Below the pieces are notes generated by a model. It ran no database searches. It was not told where the DNA came from and was given only the letters and a program-made list of their open reading frames with translations. A program made the position numbers and the translations under genes. From assembly GCF_965656765.1 (NCBI RefSeq), contig NZ_CBFHLV010000012.1:1-64000 (forward strand): a DNA stretch of 64,000 nt. Reading direction: 5' to 3'. Source of the DNA: Marivita sp965656765. GTDB lineage: Bacteria; Pseudomonadota; Alphaproteobacteria; Rhodobacterales; Rhodobacteraceae. Numbering within the stretch: position 1 is the first letter of the stretch; the number at the start of each line of letters is the position of its first letter. Shown piece after piece: positions 17,401 through 25,339 of the stretch.

Positions 17401-17691
17401 ATGTCGCGTGTTTGCGAACTGACCGGTAAAGGCCCGATGACTGGCAACAATGTCAGCCATGCCAACAACAAGACACGTCGGCGTTTTCTGCCGAACCTGA
17501 ACGACGTGACGCTGCAATCCGAGACACTCGGCCGTGGCATCAAGATGCGTATTTCAGCGCACGCGCTGCGCAGCGTTGACCACCGCGGTGGGCTCGACAA
17601 GTTTCTGGCGAAAGCCAAGGATACTGAGCTGTCGGCTAACGCGCTCAAGGTTAAGAAAGAGATCGCAAAGGCGCAAACTGCGCAAGCGTAA
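17401..17691 (+). CDS. rpmB: 50S ribosomal protein L28 (bL28)
   Basis: The 96-residue protein carries the family start MSRVCELTGKGPMTGNNVSH and NKTRRRFLPN, and the VDHRGGLDKFL segment. Length is normal for alphaproteobacteria. It is monocistronic, with a GAGGATG site in front and its own terminator behind. Confidence 0.98.
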   Translation: MSRVCELTGKGPMTGNNVSHANNKTRRRFLPNLNDVTLQSETLGRGIKMRISAHALRSVDHRGGLDKFLAKAKDTELSANALKVKKEIAKAQTAQA

Positions 17692-17712
17692 GCTTTCTCC
17701 TAACACACATGA

Positions 17713-17748
17713 AAACAGCCTCGTCCGGACATCTGGGCGGGGCTGTTT
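17713..17748 (+). terminator. Terminator of rpmB
   Basis: AAACAGCC...GGCTGTTT with a mostly paired GC-rich interior (17713-17748), followed by CCTTTTG. It lies 22 bp after the rpmB stop. Confidence 0.85.
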
Positions 17749-17794
17749 CCTTTTGTCGCCTTGCACCTTCACAGTGTGCGCTTAGCTAGGCATC

Positions 17795-18145
17795 ATGAGA
17801 TTCATGGCGCGGCATATCACGGCGTTTCTTCTGGTTCTGGTGGTGGGTTTCACCAGTGTTCAGCTTGCTGCTGCGCGTGGTCAGCCGCCTGCAGTTGGCA
17901 CGCTGGTCATCTGCACCGGTTCTGGGCCGATGCACATCCTTGTTGATGAAAACGGTGTGCCAACCGGTGGGGTGATGATTTGCCCTGACTATGCGATGGC
18001 GTTTTTTGCCGATGTCTCGTTCGCTGTACCGGGTGTTCATCGCGTCGATGTGTGGCGAGATATGTGGCAAAGCACAGGGCACGCAGCCTCGGTAGAGTGG
18101 GGTGCGACACCAGCCAACGCGCGGGGACCGCCCGACCACGTTTGA
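17795..18145 (+). CDS. Small exported hypothetical (DUF2946-like) next to a copper chaperone
   Basis: The 116-residue protein has an N-terminal signal segment (HITAFLLVLVVGFTSVQLAAA) and a short Cys-containing body (LVICTGSGPMHILVD, MICPDYAMAFF). This layout fits the DUF2946-like exported proteins that are often found with copper genes. The PCuAC-type chaperone starts 39 bp downstream, so a copper-related role is inferred from context only. Confidence 0.6.
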   Translation: MRFMARHITAFLLVLVVGFTSVQLAAARGQPPAVGTLVICTGSGPMHILVDENGVPTGGVMICPDYAMAFFADVSFAVPGVHRVDVWRDMWQSTGHAASVEWGATPANARGPPDHV

Positions 18146-18184
18146 TGATCACCCTTTTCTGACGTCAAACGAAAGACCAAACCA

Positions 18185-18670
18185 ATGTTCAAGACATCTC
18201 TTTTCGCCGGGGCAACCGCCCTTATGTTTGCCACGTCCGCCTTTGCGGAAATCCGGATTGACGACGCCTATGCGCGTTCGGCTTCTCCGATGGCCAAATC
18301 CGGCGCAGCCTTCATGATGATCCACAATTCCGGAGGCGAGGCGGATCGCCTGATCGCCGCCAGCAGCGATGCTGCGGCACGGACCGAACTGCACACGCAC
18401 CTTGATGACGGCAATGGCGTGATGCGCATGGTGCATGTCGAGGAAGGCTTTGAACTGCCGGCCGATGGCATGATCTCAATGCAGCGTGGGGGCAAGCACG
18501 TCATGCTCATGGGTCTCAATGGGGCGATGGAGCAGGGCGAGATCGTCACCGTCACTTTGACCTTCGAGAACGCAGGCGACATCGTGGTTGAAATCCCAGT
18601 GGATCTGGAGCGACAAGATCACGGTGGTATGATGGGTCATGGTAAAATGAACCACGGCTCTGACAGCTGA
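18185..18670 (+). CDS. Periplasmic copper(I) chaperone, PCuAC family
   Basis: This 161-residue exported protein (signal to about residue 21, FATSAFA) delivers copper, typically to cytochrome c oxidase. It shows the His/Met metal set of the family: ELHTHLDDGNGVMRMVHV followed by GGKHVMLMGL. It also has an extra Met/His tail (HGGMMGHGKMNHG) that likely binds copper. It forms a unit with the DUF2946-like gene upstream. Confidence 0.92.
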   Translation: MFKTSLFAGATALMFATSAFAEIRIDDAYARSASPMAKSGAAFMMIHNSGGEADRLIAASSDAAARTELHTHLDDGNGVMRMVHVEEGFELPADGMISMQRGGKHVMLMGLNGAMEQGEIVTVTLTFENAGDIVVEIPVDLERQDHGGMMGHGKMNHGSDS

Positions 18671-18678
18671 TTGCACAA

Positions 18679-18712
18679 GGCCGGGCGGTAGGGCGTGCCT
18701 CACCGCCCGGCC
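18679..18712. terminator. Bidirectional terminator between the copper chaperone and the sirtuin
   Basis: A perfect 11-bp stem GGCCGGGCGGT (18679-18689) pairs with ACCGCCCGGCC (18702-18712). The right arm runs into the 3' end of the convergent sirtuin gene. No strong T-run follows. Confidence 0.7.
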
Positions 18713-19401
18713 AGCACTTGATCGACCCATTTTGGCACGGTTACGCTTGCGAGGCCTGTGATGTGGTCCTCGAACGCGTGGGACATATCGCTATCGCGCA
18801 GGTTCAGCTCAATCGTGGCGGCTCCGGCCATCCGTGCCTCTTCGACAAAACCAGCAGCGGGGTAGACCTGACCCGAGGTGCCGATGGCCGCAAAGAGGTC
18901 GCAGGTCTGCAGCGCCTCGACGATCTGGTCCAGGTGATAGGGCATTTCGCCGAACCAGACGATATCCGGGCGTGCGGTCGGCGCAGCGCAGGCTGGACAT
19001 GTGGCGCCTGTCTCCATCGACAACGGCGCGTCCCAGCGGTGCTCACAGGTGGCGCAGAGCGCGCGAGACAACTCTCCGTGCATATGGATCGCGGCGGCCC
19101 CGGCCATTTCGTGCAAGCCGTCCACGTTCTGCGTGACCAGTATCACGTCGCCTGGAAACTCGGATTGCAGGCGCGCGAGGGCAACATGGGCGGCGTTCGA
19201 TCCTGCATCGGCAGCTTGGGCGCGCCGTGCGTTGTAGAATTGATGGACAAGGTCTGGGTTGCGAACAAAGGCCTCTGGGGTGGCGACGTCTTCGATGCGG
19301 TGCTGCGCCCACAGCCCGCCTTCGTCGCGAAAGGTGCCAAGCCCGCTTTCTGCTGATATTCCGGCGCCCGTCAAAATCACGATCCGGTCTACCTTTCGCA
19401 T
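18700..19401 (-). CDS. cobB: NAD-dependent protein deacylase (sirtuin, CobB-like)
   Basis: This enzyme removes acyl groups from lysines using NAD. The 233-residue product has GAGISAESGLGTFRDEGGLW (NAD-binding), VTQNVDGLHEMAG with HMHGEL (catalytic His), the zinc Cys pairs CATC and CPAC, and PDIVWFGEMPY. These residues fit the class III (desuccinylase-type) sirtuins. The ATG at 19401 has a GGAAACG site and leaves room for the divergent phosphatase promoter; the longer frame would overlap it. Confidence 0.92.
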   Translation of the reverse strand: MRKVDRIVILTGAGISAESGLGTFRDEGGLWAQHRIEDVATPEAFVRNPDLVHQFYNARRAQAADAGSNAAHVALARLQSEFPGDVILVTQNVDGLHEMAGAAAIHMHGELSRALCATCEHRWDAPLSMETGATCPACAAPTARPDIVWFGEMPYHLDQIVEALQTCDLFAAIGTSGQVYPAAGFVEEARMAGAATIELNLRDSDMSHAFEDHITGLASVTVPKWVDQVLAGR

Positions 19402-19445
19402 CACGTTTCCTTTTCCATTCGACCGCAACACGCTAAATCCCATAC

Positions 19446-19898
19446 ATGACCTATCGTATTCTCTTTGTCTGTCTGGGCAACATCTGCCGTTCGCCAACTG
19501 CCGAAGCTGTGACGCGCGCCAAGGCGGCGGAACGTGGTCTGGACGTCACTCTGGACAGTGCCGGGACTGGCGACTGGCATATCGGCAAGCCGCCTTATGG
19601 CCCCATGCAGGAGGCGGCTCGCACAAAGGGCTATGACCTGTCAGCCTTACGCGCGCGACAGGTGGCAGCATCGGATTTCATCGAATACGATCTGATCGTC
19701 GTAATGGATGACGACAATGCCGCCGATATGGCTGCGATCGGCCCGCAGGATCGCGTGAAACTGTTCACAGATTTCACATCGACCACCACCACCTATGTGC
19801 CCGATCCGTATTTCACGCGAGACTTCGACGGCGCCTTGGCGCTTATCGAAGACTGTGCAGACGGATTGTTGGATAGGTTAGGCAGCCGCCAGGCTTAA
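19446..19898 (+). CDS. Low-molecular-weight protein-tyrosine phosphatase
   Basis: The 150-residue protein has the catalytic P-loop CLGNICRSPTAEA (C-x5-R) at residues ~10-22 and the general-acid DP in YVPDPYF near residue 120. It is divergent from the sirtuin gene. Its 3' end overlaps the convergent small membrane gene by 4 bp. The physiological substrate is not indicated by neighbours. Confidence 0.93.
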   Translation: MTYRILFVCLGNICRSPTAEAVTRAKAAERGLDVTLDSAGTGDWHIGKPPYGPMQEAARTKGYDLSALRARQVAASDFIEYDLIVVMDDDNAADMAAIGPQDRVKLFTDFTSTTTTYVPDPYFTRDFDGALALIEDCADGLLDRLGSRQA

Positions 19899-20077
19899 GA
19901 CTGGCTTATTTCCCGAGCTACGAGATAGCTAACCGGCAAGGCCACAATCGCACCCAACGCGGCCGCGCCGACAATGGGGACCAGCGTGTCATAACCCGCA
20001 GTCAAAACAGCCACCATGGCGGTGCCTGCAAGGGTTGTGGCAATCAGTGAATAAAGAATACTGGCAAGTCGGAACAT
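19895..20077 (-). CDS. Small two-helix membrane protein ('CTP synthetase-like' in Rhodobacteraceae), copy A
   Basis: The 60-residue protein is almost all hydrophobic: LASILYSLIATTLAG, then GAAALGAIVALPVSYLV. Such proteins are often mislabelled CTP synthetase in this family, but they have no synthetase residues. I chose the ATG at 20077 because GGAGG lies six bases upstream and it aligns with the start of copy B. An FNR-type box is centred about 64 bp before the start. Confidence 0.75.
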   Translation of the reverse strand: MFRLASILYSLIATTLAGTAMVAVLTAGYDTLVPIVGAAALGAIVALPVSYLVAREISQS

Positions 20078-20134
20078 TTCAGCCTCCACTCCATATTAAT
20101 AACTTGAGTATTCTGTAAATGAGATGTGTTTGCA

Positions 20135-20148
20135 TTGATACGGATCAA
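20135..20148 (-). promoter_or_regulatory. Perfect FNR-type box before small membrane gene A
   Basis: TTGAT-ACGG-ATCAA is an exact match to the FNR/FnrL/Dnr consensus TTGAT-N4-ATCAA. The centre is about 64 bp before the start at 20077, which would place it near -41 of a promoter with a short leader. Confidence 0.8.
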
Positions 20149-20163
20149 ATCAAGCGCCTGAAT

Positions 20164-20349
20164 TTAGCAGTTCGGGCGAAGTTCATTTGCCATGAGAATA
20201 GCTAGGGGCAGGGCGAGAACACTACCTGCAAGAGCGGCCGTGATCATGCCGACCACCGTAGCGCACCCGACAGTCAAACAAATCAGAACAAAGTTCCCGG
20301 CAAGAGTCGTTGCGATAAGAGAATACAAAATACTGGTAAGTCCAAACAT
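20164..20349 (-). CDS. Small two-helix membrane protein, copy B
   Basis: The 61-residue product is a paralogue of the next gene: SILYSLIATTLAG is identical in both and the second helix (AGSVLALPLAILMANEL) is similar. It has an AGGAGG site. It carries its own perfect FNR-type box at the same distance from the start as copy A, so the duplication included the promoter. No catalytic residues are evident. Confidence 0.75.
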   Translation of the reverse strand: MFGLTSILYSLIATTLAGNFVLICLTVGCATVVGMITAALAGSVLALPLAILMANELRPNC

Positions 20350-20407
20350 AGTAGCCTCCTATTCTGTTTGCACGAATCCTATTTTGTATACAGGTGCCGG
20401 TTTTTCC

Positions 20408-20421
20408 TTGATCGGAATCAA
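20408..20421 (-). promoter_or_regulatory. Perfect FNR-type box before small membrane gene B
   Basis: TTGAT-CGGA-ATCAA is an exact palindromic FNR-type site centred about 65 bp before the start at 20349. It also sits just after the stop of the upstream DUF6455 gene. Confidence 0.8.
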
Positions 20422-20431
20422 GTTGCGGTGG

Positions 20432-20767
20432 TTAGGCCGTGCCCATCGCGCAGACATTATCACGCTCAAGCGCGGCGCAGGCGTCGATCAGTGCCAGAAA
20501 CGTCCCGCGTTTGTGGCACCAGGGTGGGGGCCCGTCGTCGCCTGACATTTGCCACTCCAGACAGGTTTTTGGGCAATGGCAGGTGCCACATGCCGCAAAG
20601 GTCGCCTTCAATTCTGGAATCAGCAAAGCGGCGTGGTGTTCGGTCAGTTGAAGGCTCAAATGCGCGAGCATGCCTTCATGTGCGTTCATACGTGCGTCAA
20701 AATCCTGTCGCATCGAGTCTAGAAAATCTGACACAGCCCCTCCTAACGTGTAAAATATTTCTGACAT
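20432..20767 (-). CDS. DUF6455-like Cys-rich small protein
   Basis: The 111-residue protein has a helical N-terminal half and a compact Cys cluster, ACGTCHCPKTCLEWQ, followed by PPPWCHKRGTFLAL. This C-x2-C-x1-C-x3-C...C pattern matches the DUF6455 family of Rhodobacteraceae as I remember it. It may bind a metal or Fe-S cluster. I start it at 20767 (MSEIFYTLGG) after an AGGAGGGG site; an upstream ATG adds nine residues with no such site. Confidence 0.65.
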   Translation of the reverse strand: MSEIFYTLGGAVSDFLDSMRQDFDARMNAHEGMLAHLSLQLTEHHAALLIPELKATFAACGTCHCPKTCLEWQMSGDDGPPPWCHKRGTFLALIDACAALERDNVCAMGTA

Positions 20768-20992
20768 ATTTGTGTACGGCTGCATGCCGTACATGGATCA
20801 GTTTTCCGCCTGAAAAAAGAACAAGCCCATGTTTTGATGAGGAAAGAAGCCTCATTTTTAATTTGAGGCACGTGGTTTGAAAAAATGTAGTGCTCTCCAC
20901 CAACAGGGAAGGTGGCGCGCAAAAGAGGCGCGACCTCCTGTCGAAAACCCAACGCGTCTGCTGCGAAGGGCCAATCAGATTGGCCGACTGCG

Positions 20993-21304
20993 CTAAGCAC
21001 AGGTCCGGCACAGTGCCGCCGTCGGAACCGCGCGCAACCGGTCGTCAGATATGGTTTCCCCGCATTTCGCGCAGGTGCCATACGTTCCGGCCTCAATCCG
21101 CTCCAACGCTGCATCAATCCGGCGCAGCTCTTCGAGGTCGGCATTTCCCAATGCTTCCAGCACCTCGTCACCTTGCCGTTCCGAGGCTCGGTCCTCCCAA
21201 TCCTTTGGCATCGGATCGTCCAGCTTGTCTTCAATATCAGCCAGATCCCCCGTCAGCTCTGCGCGCCGCTTGAGAAGAAGGTCTTTGGTTTCAGTCAGGT
21301 CCAT
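20993..21304 (-). CDS. TraR/DksA-type zinc-finger protein
   Basis: The 103-residue protein has a coiled-coil N-terminal half (LLLKRRAELTGDLADIEDKLDD) and a C4 zinc finger CAKCGETISDDRLRAVPTAALCRTC. It is shorter than true DksA (about 150), so it belongs to the small TraR/YbiI-like group that binds the RNA polymerase secondary channel. An FNR-type box is centred about 60 bp before the start at 21304. Confidence 0.85.
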   Translation of the reverse strand: MDLTETKDLLLKRRAELTGDLADIEDKLDDPMPKDWEDRASERQGDEVLEALGNADLEELRRIDAALERIEAGTYGTCAKCGETISDDRLRAVPTAALCRTCA

Positions 21305-21356
21305 GACAGCTCTCCCTTGGTTCAGATGATTCTGACCCAGGGCGAAGGTTTGCGCG

Positions 21357-21370
21357 TTGATATCGGTCAA
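21357..21370 (-). promoter_or_regulatory. FNR-type box before the TraR/DksA-like gene
   Basis: TTGAT-ATCG-GTCAA (read on the minus strand as TTGAC-CGAT-ATCAA) differs from the consensus by one base in one half-site, a variant commonly tolerated. It lies at the same relative place as the boxes near 20141 and 20414. Confidence 0.65.
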
Positions 21371-21439
21371 ATTCAGGGGAGGGCGGCCAGAGGCATCAGG
21401 ATAGGTGCTTTTGCCGCCCGGTCTTGATACGTGACTGCA

Positions 21440-21874
21440 TCAGGGCCTGACGTAGGCATATCCCTGTTCTTGCAGTTCGACGAGGCGTACCACGCCTGAC
21501 GGGGTCATGACGGCTTCATCCAACAAAGTGATCTCTGATCCGGCTTTTTCGCTCATCTTGCGATGGGTGTTGCCACAGGCCGAAAAGGTCAGGTTATCCA
21601 GCTCCAAAGACATGGTCGAGATGCGGTCTTCGACCGGGCTCTTGCCGGGGATCAGCATATGAAGGCCCGGTCCATAAGCGACCATCTCGATCACCACCTC
21701 GTCGCCTTGCGACGCATAGTAATTCGCCATGTTCTGCGCATTGTTCAACGCCATGTTCATGACCTGCGGGTCGTTCTGGTTGACGTGAATGGCCACGTGA
21801 TGCGTCAGCCCTTCGGCCTGTGCGCCTGCCGCCATTGTCAGCGACACTGCGGCAGCCGTGATCAGATATTTCAT
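21440..21874 (-). CDS. Exported DsrE/F-like protein
   Basis: The 144-residue protein has a clear signal peptide (MKYLITAAAVSLTMAAGAQA). A DsrE-like fold follows: HVAIHVNQNDPQVMNMALNNAQNM, EVVIEMVAYGPGLHML, FSACGNTHRKM with a single conserved-position Cys. DsrE-like proteins transfer sulfur, but periplasmic members are poorly understood. The GGAGGAACC site fixes the start. It ends about 70 bp from the TraR/DksA-like promoter box. Confidence 0.8.
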   Translation of the reverse strand: MKYLITAAAVSLTMAAGAQAEGLTHHVAIHVNQNDPQVMNMALNNAQNMANYYASQGDEVVIEMVAYGPGLHMLIPGKSPVEDRISTMSLELDNLTFSACGNTHRKMSEKAGSEITLLDEAVMTPSGVVRLVELQEQGYAYVRP

Positions 21875-22300
21875 AGTGGTTCCTCCCTTATGTTGGAGGA
21901 GCGTATCACGGGTGCAAGGTTTTACATGTGATTTTTGTTGTGGGGTCGAGTCGGCGGAAAACTGCGCGTGCCCAACTTTTGGAATGCAAAAGTTAGCATA
22001 ATGCACAGGCCATGTATCTGCTGCCTTTCGCAGTTTTGCGGTTTGGGCAAGTGGCGCTGTTTGTAAGCTAGTTTTCCAAAGGTCGTTTGGCCCGGATTGC
22101 CTGCTTGGTAGGTGAAAACCTGCACTTTTCATCTTGGTTTGAGCAGGTTTGGAGCAAGCTGGAACATCTTTTTTCTGTGTCAGTCAAATTGCTTAACTGC
22201 GCTGTAAAAACGAGAGAAACAAAAACACTTGATGGAATGCCGGAATCGGCACAAAATTTCTTCATTATTTTATTTGTCTATTTCATTTCGGAGAGATTTG
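21875..22300. other. AT-rich intergenic block before the L,D-transpeptidase-like pair
   Basis: This 426-bp gap has no plausible gene. Its base composition is much more AT-rich than the flanks (runs such as TTTTTTCTGTG and ATTATTTTATTTG). It holds divergent promoters for the DsrE-like gene and the following pair. The composition change supports recent acquisition of the pair. Confidence 0.5.
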
Positions 22301-22759
22301 ATGACCTACACAATCAATGTTGTTCGTAAAAACGGTCAGGGTACGCTGACCTTCAAGAGTGGCTCCGTAAACATTTCGGAAACCTGCTGGTGGGATCAAG
22401 AGGTGGTAATCGACGCGGGCTCGTACACCGGTTATGCGACGCGCATGGCCAACAAAACCGATGGGACGGATGGGGGCAATCGAGAGGCAATTTGGCTCGG
22501 ACTTAAGGTGCCGTACAACGGTGATGGAAGCACAGCGAATGGGTTTTTCATTCATAAGGGCACAAGCGCGTCATGGTCCGATGGCTGTATCGTTATGCCC
22601 GGAGCCAAAGTTTATCAGATGTGGTCCGAGATTACGCCAAAAGAAAGCGGGAACATCACGGTTACCATTTCAGATGAAGAAGTGAGCCGTGGCCGGCCAC
22701 AGGATTGGGACTGCACTCTCCAGATGCATTCGCTATGGGGTGGGATGCCGGAATTCTGA
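22301..22759 (+). CDS. Small L,D-transpeptidase-like (YkuD/DUF2778/DUF5675-type) protein without signal peptide
   Basis: The 152-residue protein starts MTYTINVVRKNGQG after a GGAGAG site. It has a beta-rich body and the segment GFFIHKGTSASWSDGCIVM, with His85 and Cys96 in the H...SDGC(I/V) arrangement of L,D-transpeptidase-like catalytic sites. There is no signal peptide, unlike housekeeping L,D-transpeptidases, so it resembles secreted-effector or phage-type members such as Tlde1. Its stop overlaps the start of the next gene by one base. The family call rests on this single motif. Confidence 0.55.
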   Translation: MTYTINVVRKNGQGTLTFKSGSVNISETCWWDQEVVIDAGSYTGYATRMANKTDGTDGGNREAIWLGLKVPYNGDGSTANGFFIHKGTSASWSDGCIVMPGAKVYQMWSEITPKESGNITVTISDEEVSRGRPQDWDCTLQMHSLWGGMPEF

Positions 22760-23295
22760 TGTTACTCAAATCATCATTCGCAGCGCTAACTGGCTCAGTT
22801 CTGGCTTGCACTGTGGCCTTTGCTCAAGAGAACCTTCCACCCCCAGATACGCTGGACGCGGTTGAGATCGTTGAACTCATGCTTGGTCGGACACCATCCA
22901 GACATGCAACGCCGCTTGCGGCAATGCATGGACGTGCCGAGCTTTATGTGTCCTACAAGGACCGTGCATGGAACAATGACGCGGGGGCTATAAGCGTTTG
23001 GCTATTGTTGGGAGATATCGCTGTCCGCAGTAATGACGCGTCATTAACGCAATCCTACACTGCCGACATCCTTCCGGTTTATCTCAGACACACCGAAACG
23101 TTTCTTGAGGCACTCAATGGTGCACCTTGGCTTGCCCCATCTACCTGCGAATTGCTTGCTGGTCATTTTGGATCAGAGGACCGCACCAAAGACAATCTTG
23201 CGACGTTTTTAGACGCCGAAGCGCAGCGTTTCCAAGATGTATTGCCGAAACCTGTCGCGGCCGACTGCATCGCCGAGCTTACGCAGGTAGAATAA
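22759..23295 (+). CDS. Exported partner of the L,D-transpeptidase-like protein
   Basis: The 178-residue protein has a signal peptide ending near AFA-QEN (residue 22) and a helical mature part with two Cys (STCELLAGH, AADCIAEL) that could form a disulfide. It overlaps the upstream stop by one base (TGATG), so the two are translationally coupled. I do not recognise a family. A cytoplasmic cell-wall-enzyme-like protein coupled to a periplasmic partner is the layout seen in effector/immunity pairs, which is an inference only. Confidence 0.6.
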   Translation: MLLKSSFAALTGSVLACTVAFAQENLPPPDTLDAVEIVELMLGRTPSRHATPLAAMHGRAELYVSYKDRAWNNDAGAISVWLLLGDIAVRSNDASLTQSYTADILPVYLRHTETFLEALNGAPWLAPSTCELLAGHFGSEDRTKDNLATFLDAEAQRFQDVLPKPVAADCIAELTQVE

Positions 23296-23320
23296 AGGCC
23301 CGGCTTAGCCGCCGGGCCTT
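23295..23320 (+). terminator. Hairpin after the exported partner gene
   Basis: A perfect 10-bp stem AAGGCCCGGC/GCCGGGCCTT with a 6-base loop directly at the stop codon. There is no long T-run, but it separates this pair from the convergent lepA. Confidence 0.75.
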
Positions 23321-23361
23321 ACAAGTGCCGGTCATGTATCCCGAAGGCGGTAGATTTTTAC

Positions 23362-25164
23362 CTACCCATCCATCTTCAGCGCCGAGATGAACGCTTCCTG
23401 TGGGATGTCGACCTTGCCAAACTGGCGCATCTTCTTTTTACCGGCCTTCTGCTTTTCCAAAAGCTTCTTCTTGCGGGTGGCGTCGCCGCCATAGCATTTG
23501 GCGGTCACGTCTTTGCGCAGGGCGGCCAGTGTTTCGCGGGCGATCACCTTGCCGCCGATGGCGGCTTGGATCGGGATCTTGAACATGTGGCGCGGGATCA
23601 GGTCTTTGAGCTTTTCGCACATGGCGCGGCCACGGGTTTCGGCGCGGTCGCGGTGCACCATGGTAGAGAGCGCATCGACAGGTTCGTCATTCACAAGGAT
23701 CTGCATCTTCACAAGGTTGTCCTCGCGATAGCCGATCATCTGGTAGTCGAACGACGCGTAACCCTTGGTGACCGACTTTAGGCGGTCGTAGAAATCGAAC
23801 ACAACCTCGTTCAGCGGCAGGTCATAGACCACCATTGCGCGGTTTCCGACATAGGTCAGGTCAATCTGTTCACCGCGGCGGTCCTGACACAGCTTGAGAA
23901 CATCGCCCAGGTATTCATCTGGCACAAGAATCGACGCCTTGATGCGTGGCTCTTCGATATGGTCGATGGTTGATGGGTCGGGCATGTCTGCCGGATTGTG
24001 CAATTCGAGCATTTCGCCGTCGCGGGTGTAGACGTGATAGATCACCGACGGGGCCGTGGTGATCAGGTCAATGTCATATTCGCGCTCAAGGCGGTCGCGG
24101 ATCACCTCAAGGTGCAACAAACCGAGGAAACCGCAACGGAAGCCAAAACCCAATGCGGCAGAGGTTTCCATCTCGGACGTAAAAGAAGCGTCGTTCAGCG
24201 CAAGCTTTTCAATCGCGCCGCGCATGTCCTCAAAATCGTTGGCATCGACAGGGAACAAGCCGCAGAACACCACCGGAATCGACGGCTTAAAGCCGGGCAG
24301 GGGCGTGTCGACGCCCTTCTTCTCGGTTGTGATTGTGTCACCCACACGGGTGTCGCTCACCTGTTTGATCTGCGCGGTGATGTAGCCGATCTCACCGGGC
24401 CCAAGCTCGTCCACAGCTTGCATGGCGGGGCGATAGACACCAATTCGGTCGATGTCATAGGTCCCACCGGTTTTCATCATCTTGACCCGCTGGCCCTTTT
24501 TCAGAACCCCGTCGATGACGCGCACAATCACAACGACGCCGAGGTAGGGGTCGTATTTACTATCCACCAGCATCGCCTTGAGTGGCGCGTCGGCCTTGCC
24601 CTCATGCGGCGGCGGCAGACGTTTGACGATGGCTTCGAGCACGGCGGGAATGCCGATGCCTGTTTTCGCCGAGATTTCCAGAGCGTCGGAGGCATCAATC
24701 CCGATCACGTCTTCGATCTGTTCCTTCACGCGCTCCGGCTCGGAGGCGGGCAGGTCGATCTTGTTTAGGACCGGGACAATTTCGTGGTCGGCGTCAATCG
24801 CGGTATAAACGTTGGCCAGCGTCTGAGCTTCCACGCCTTGGGTCGCGTCCACAACCAGCAACGACCCTTCGACCGCGCGCATCGACCGTGACACCTCGTA
24901 GGCGAAATCCACGTGTCCGGGCGTGTCGATTAGGTTGAGGATATAGACCTCGCCATCCTCGGCCTTGTATTCGATCCGAACCGTGTTGGCCTTGATCGTG
25001 ATGCCGCGTTCCCGCTCGATGTCCATCGAGTCAAGAAGCTGTTCCTTCATCTCCCGTTCCGTCACGGTATTAGTGGACTGGATCAGCCGGTCGGCCAGGG
25101 TGGATTTCCCGTGGTCGATATGGGCTACGATGGAGAAATTACGGATGTGCGAAAGCTCTGTCAT
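23362..25164 (-). CDS. lepA: Elongation factor 4 (back-translocase LepA)
   Basis: This ribosomal GTPase rescues stalled or mis-translocated ribosomes. The 600-residue product has the G1 motif AHIDHGKSTLADRL, G2 RERGITIKANTVR, G3 DTPGHVDF and G4 NKIDLP. It also has the LepA C-terminal domain (KCYGGDATRKKKLLEKQKAGKKKM). I trimmed the start to 25164 (MTELSHIRN) to match the family's ~600 residues. Confidence 0.97.
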   Translation of the reverse strand: MTELSHIRNFSIVAHIDHGKSTLADRLIQSTNTVTEREMKEQLLDSMDIERERGITIKANTVRIEYKAEDGEVYILNLIDTPGHVDFAYEVSRSMRAVEGSLLVVDATQGVEAQTLANVYTAIDADHEIVPVLNKIDLPASEPERVKEQIEDVIGIDASDALEISAKTGIGIPAVLEAIVKRLPPPHEGKADAPLKAMLVDSKYDPYLGVVVIVRVIDGVLKKGQRVKMMKTGGTYDIDRIGVYRPAMQAVDELGPGEIGYITAQIKQVSDTRVGDTITTEKKGVDTPLPGFKPSIPVVFCGLFPVDANDFEDMRGAIEKLALNDASFTSEMETSAALGFGFRCGFLGLLHLEVIRDRLEREYDIDLITTAPSVIYHVYTRDGEMLELHNPADMPDPSTIDHIEEPRIKASILVPDEYLGDVLKLCQDRRGEQIDLTYVGNRAMVVYDLPLNEVVFDFYDRLKSVTKGYASFDYQMIGYREDNLVKMQILVNDEPVDALSTMVHRDRAETRGRAMCEKLKDLIPRHMFKIPIQAAIGGKVIARETLAALRKDVTAKCYGGDATRKKKLLEKQKAGKKKMRQFGKVDIPQEAFISALKMDG

Positions 25165-25339
25165 GTGCCGGATATGATGCGGTTTTGGGGTCTGGTCAAG
25201 GTGGCGCGACTGCTCTGCGACGATTGACAAAAGGTGATTTGAAAACAGATTCCATTTCGGGCATTCTTACCACAGGCACTGAACCGCCAAATCGGGCGCA
25301 AGACCCAGGGCGCGGATCATTCAAGAGAGAGCAGGCAGC

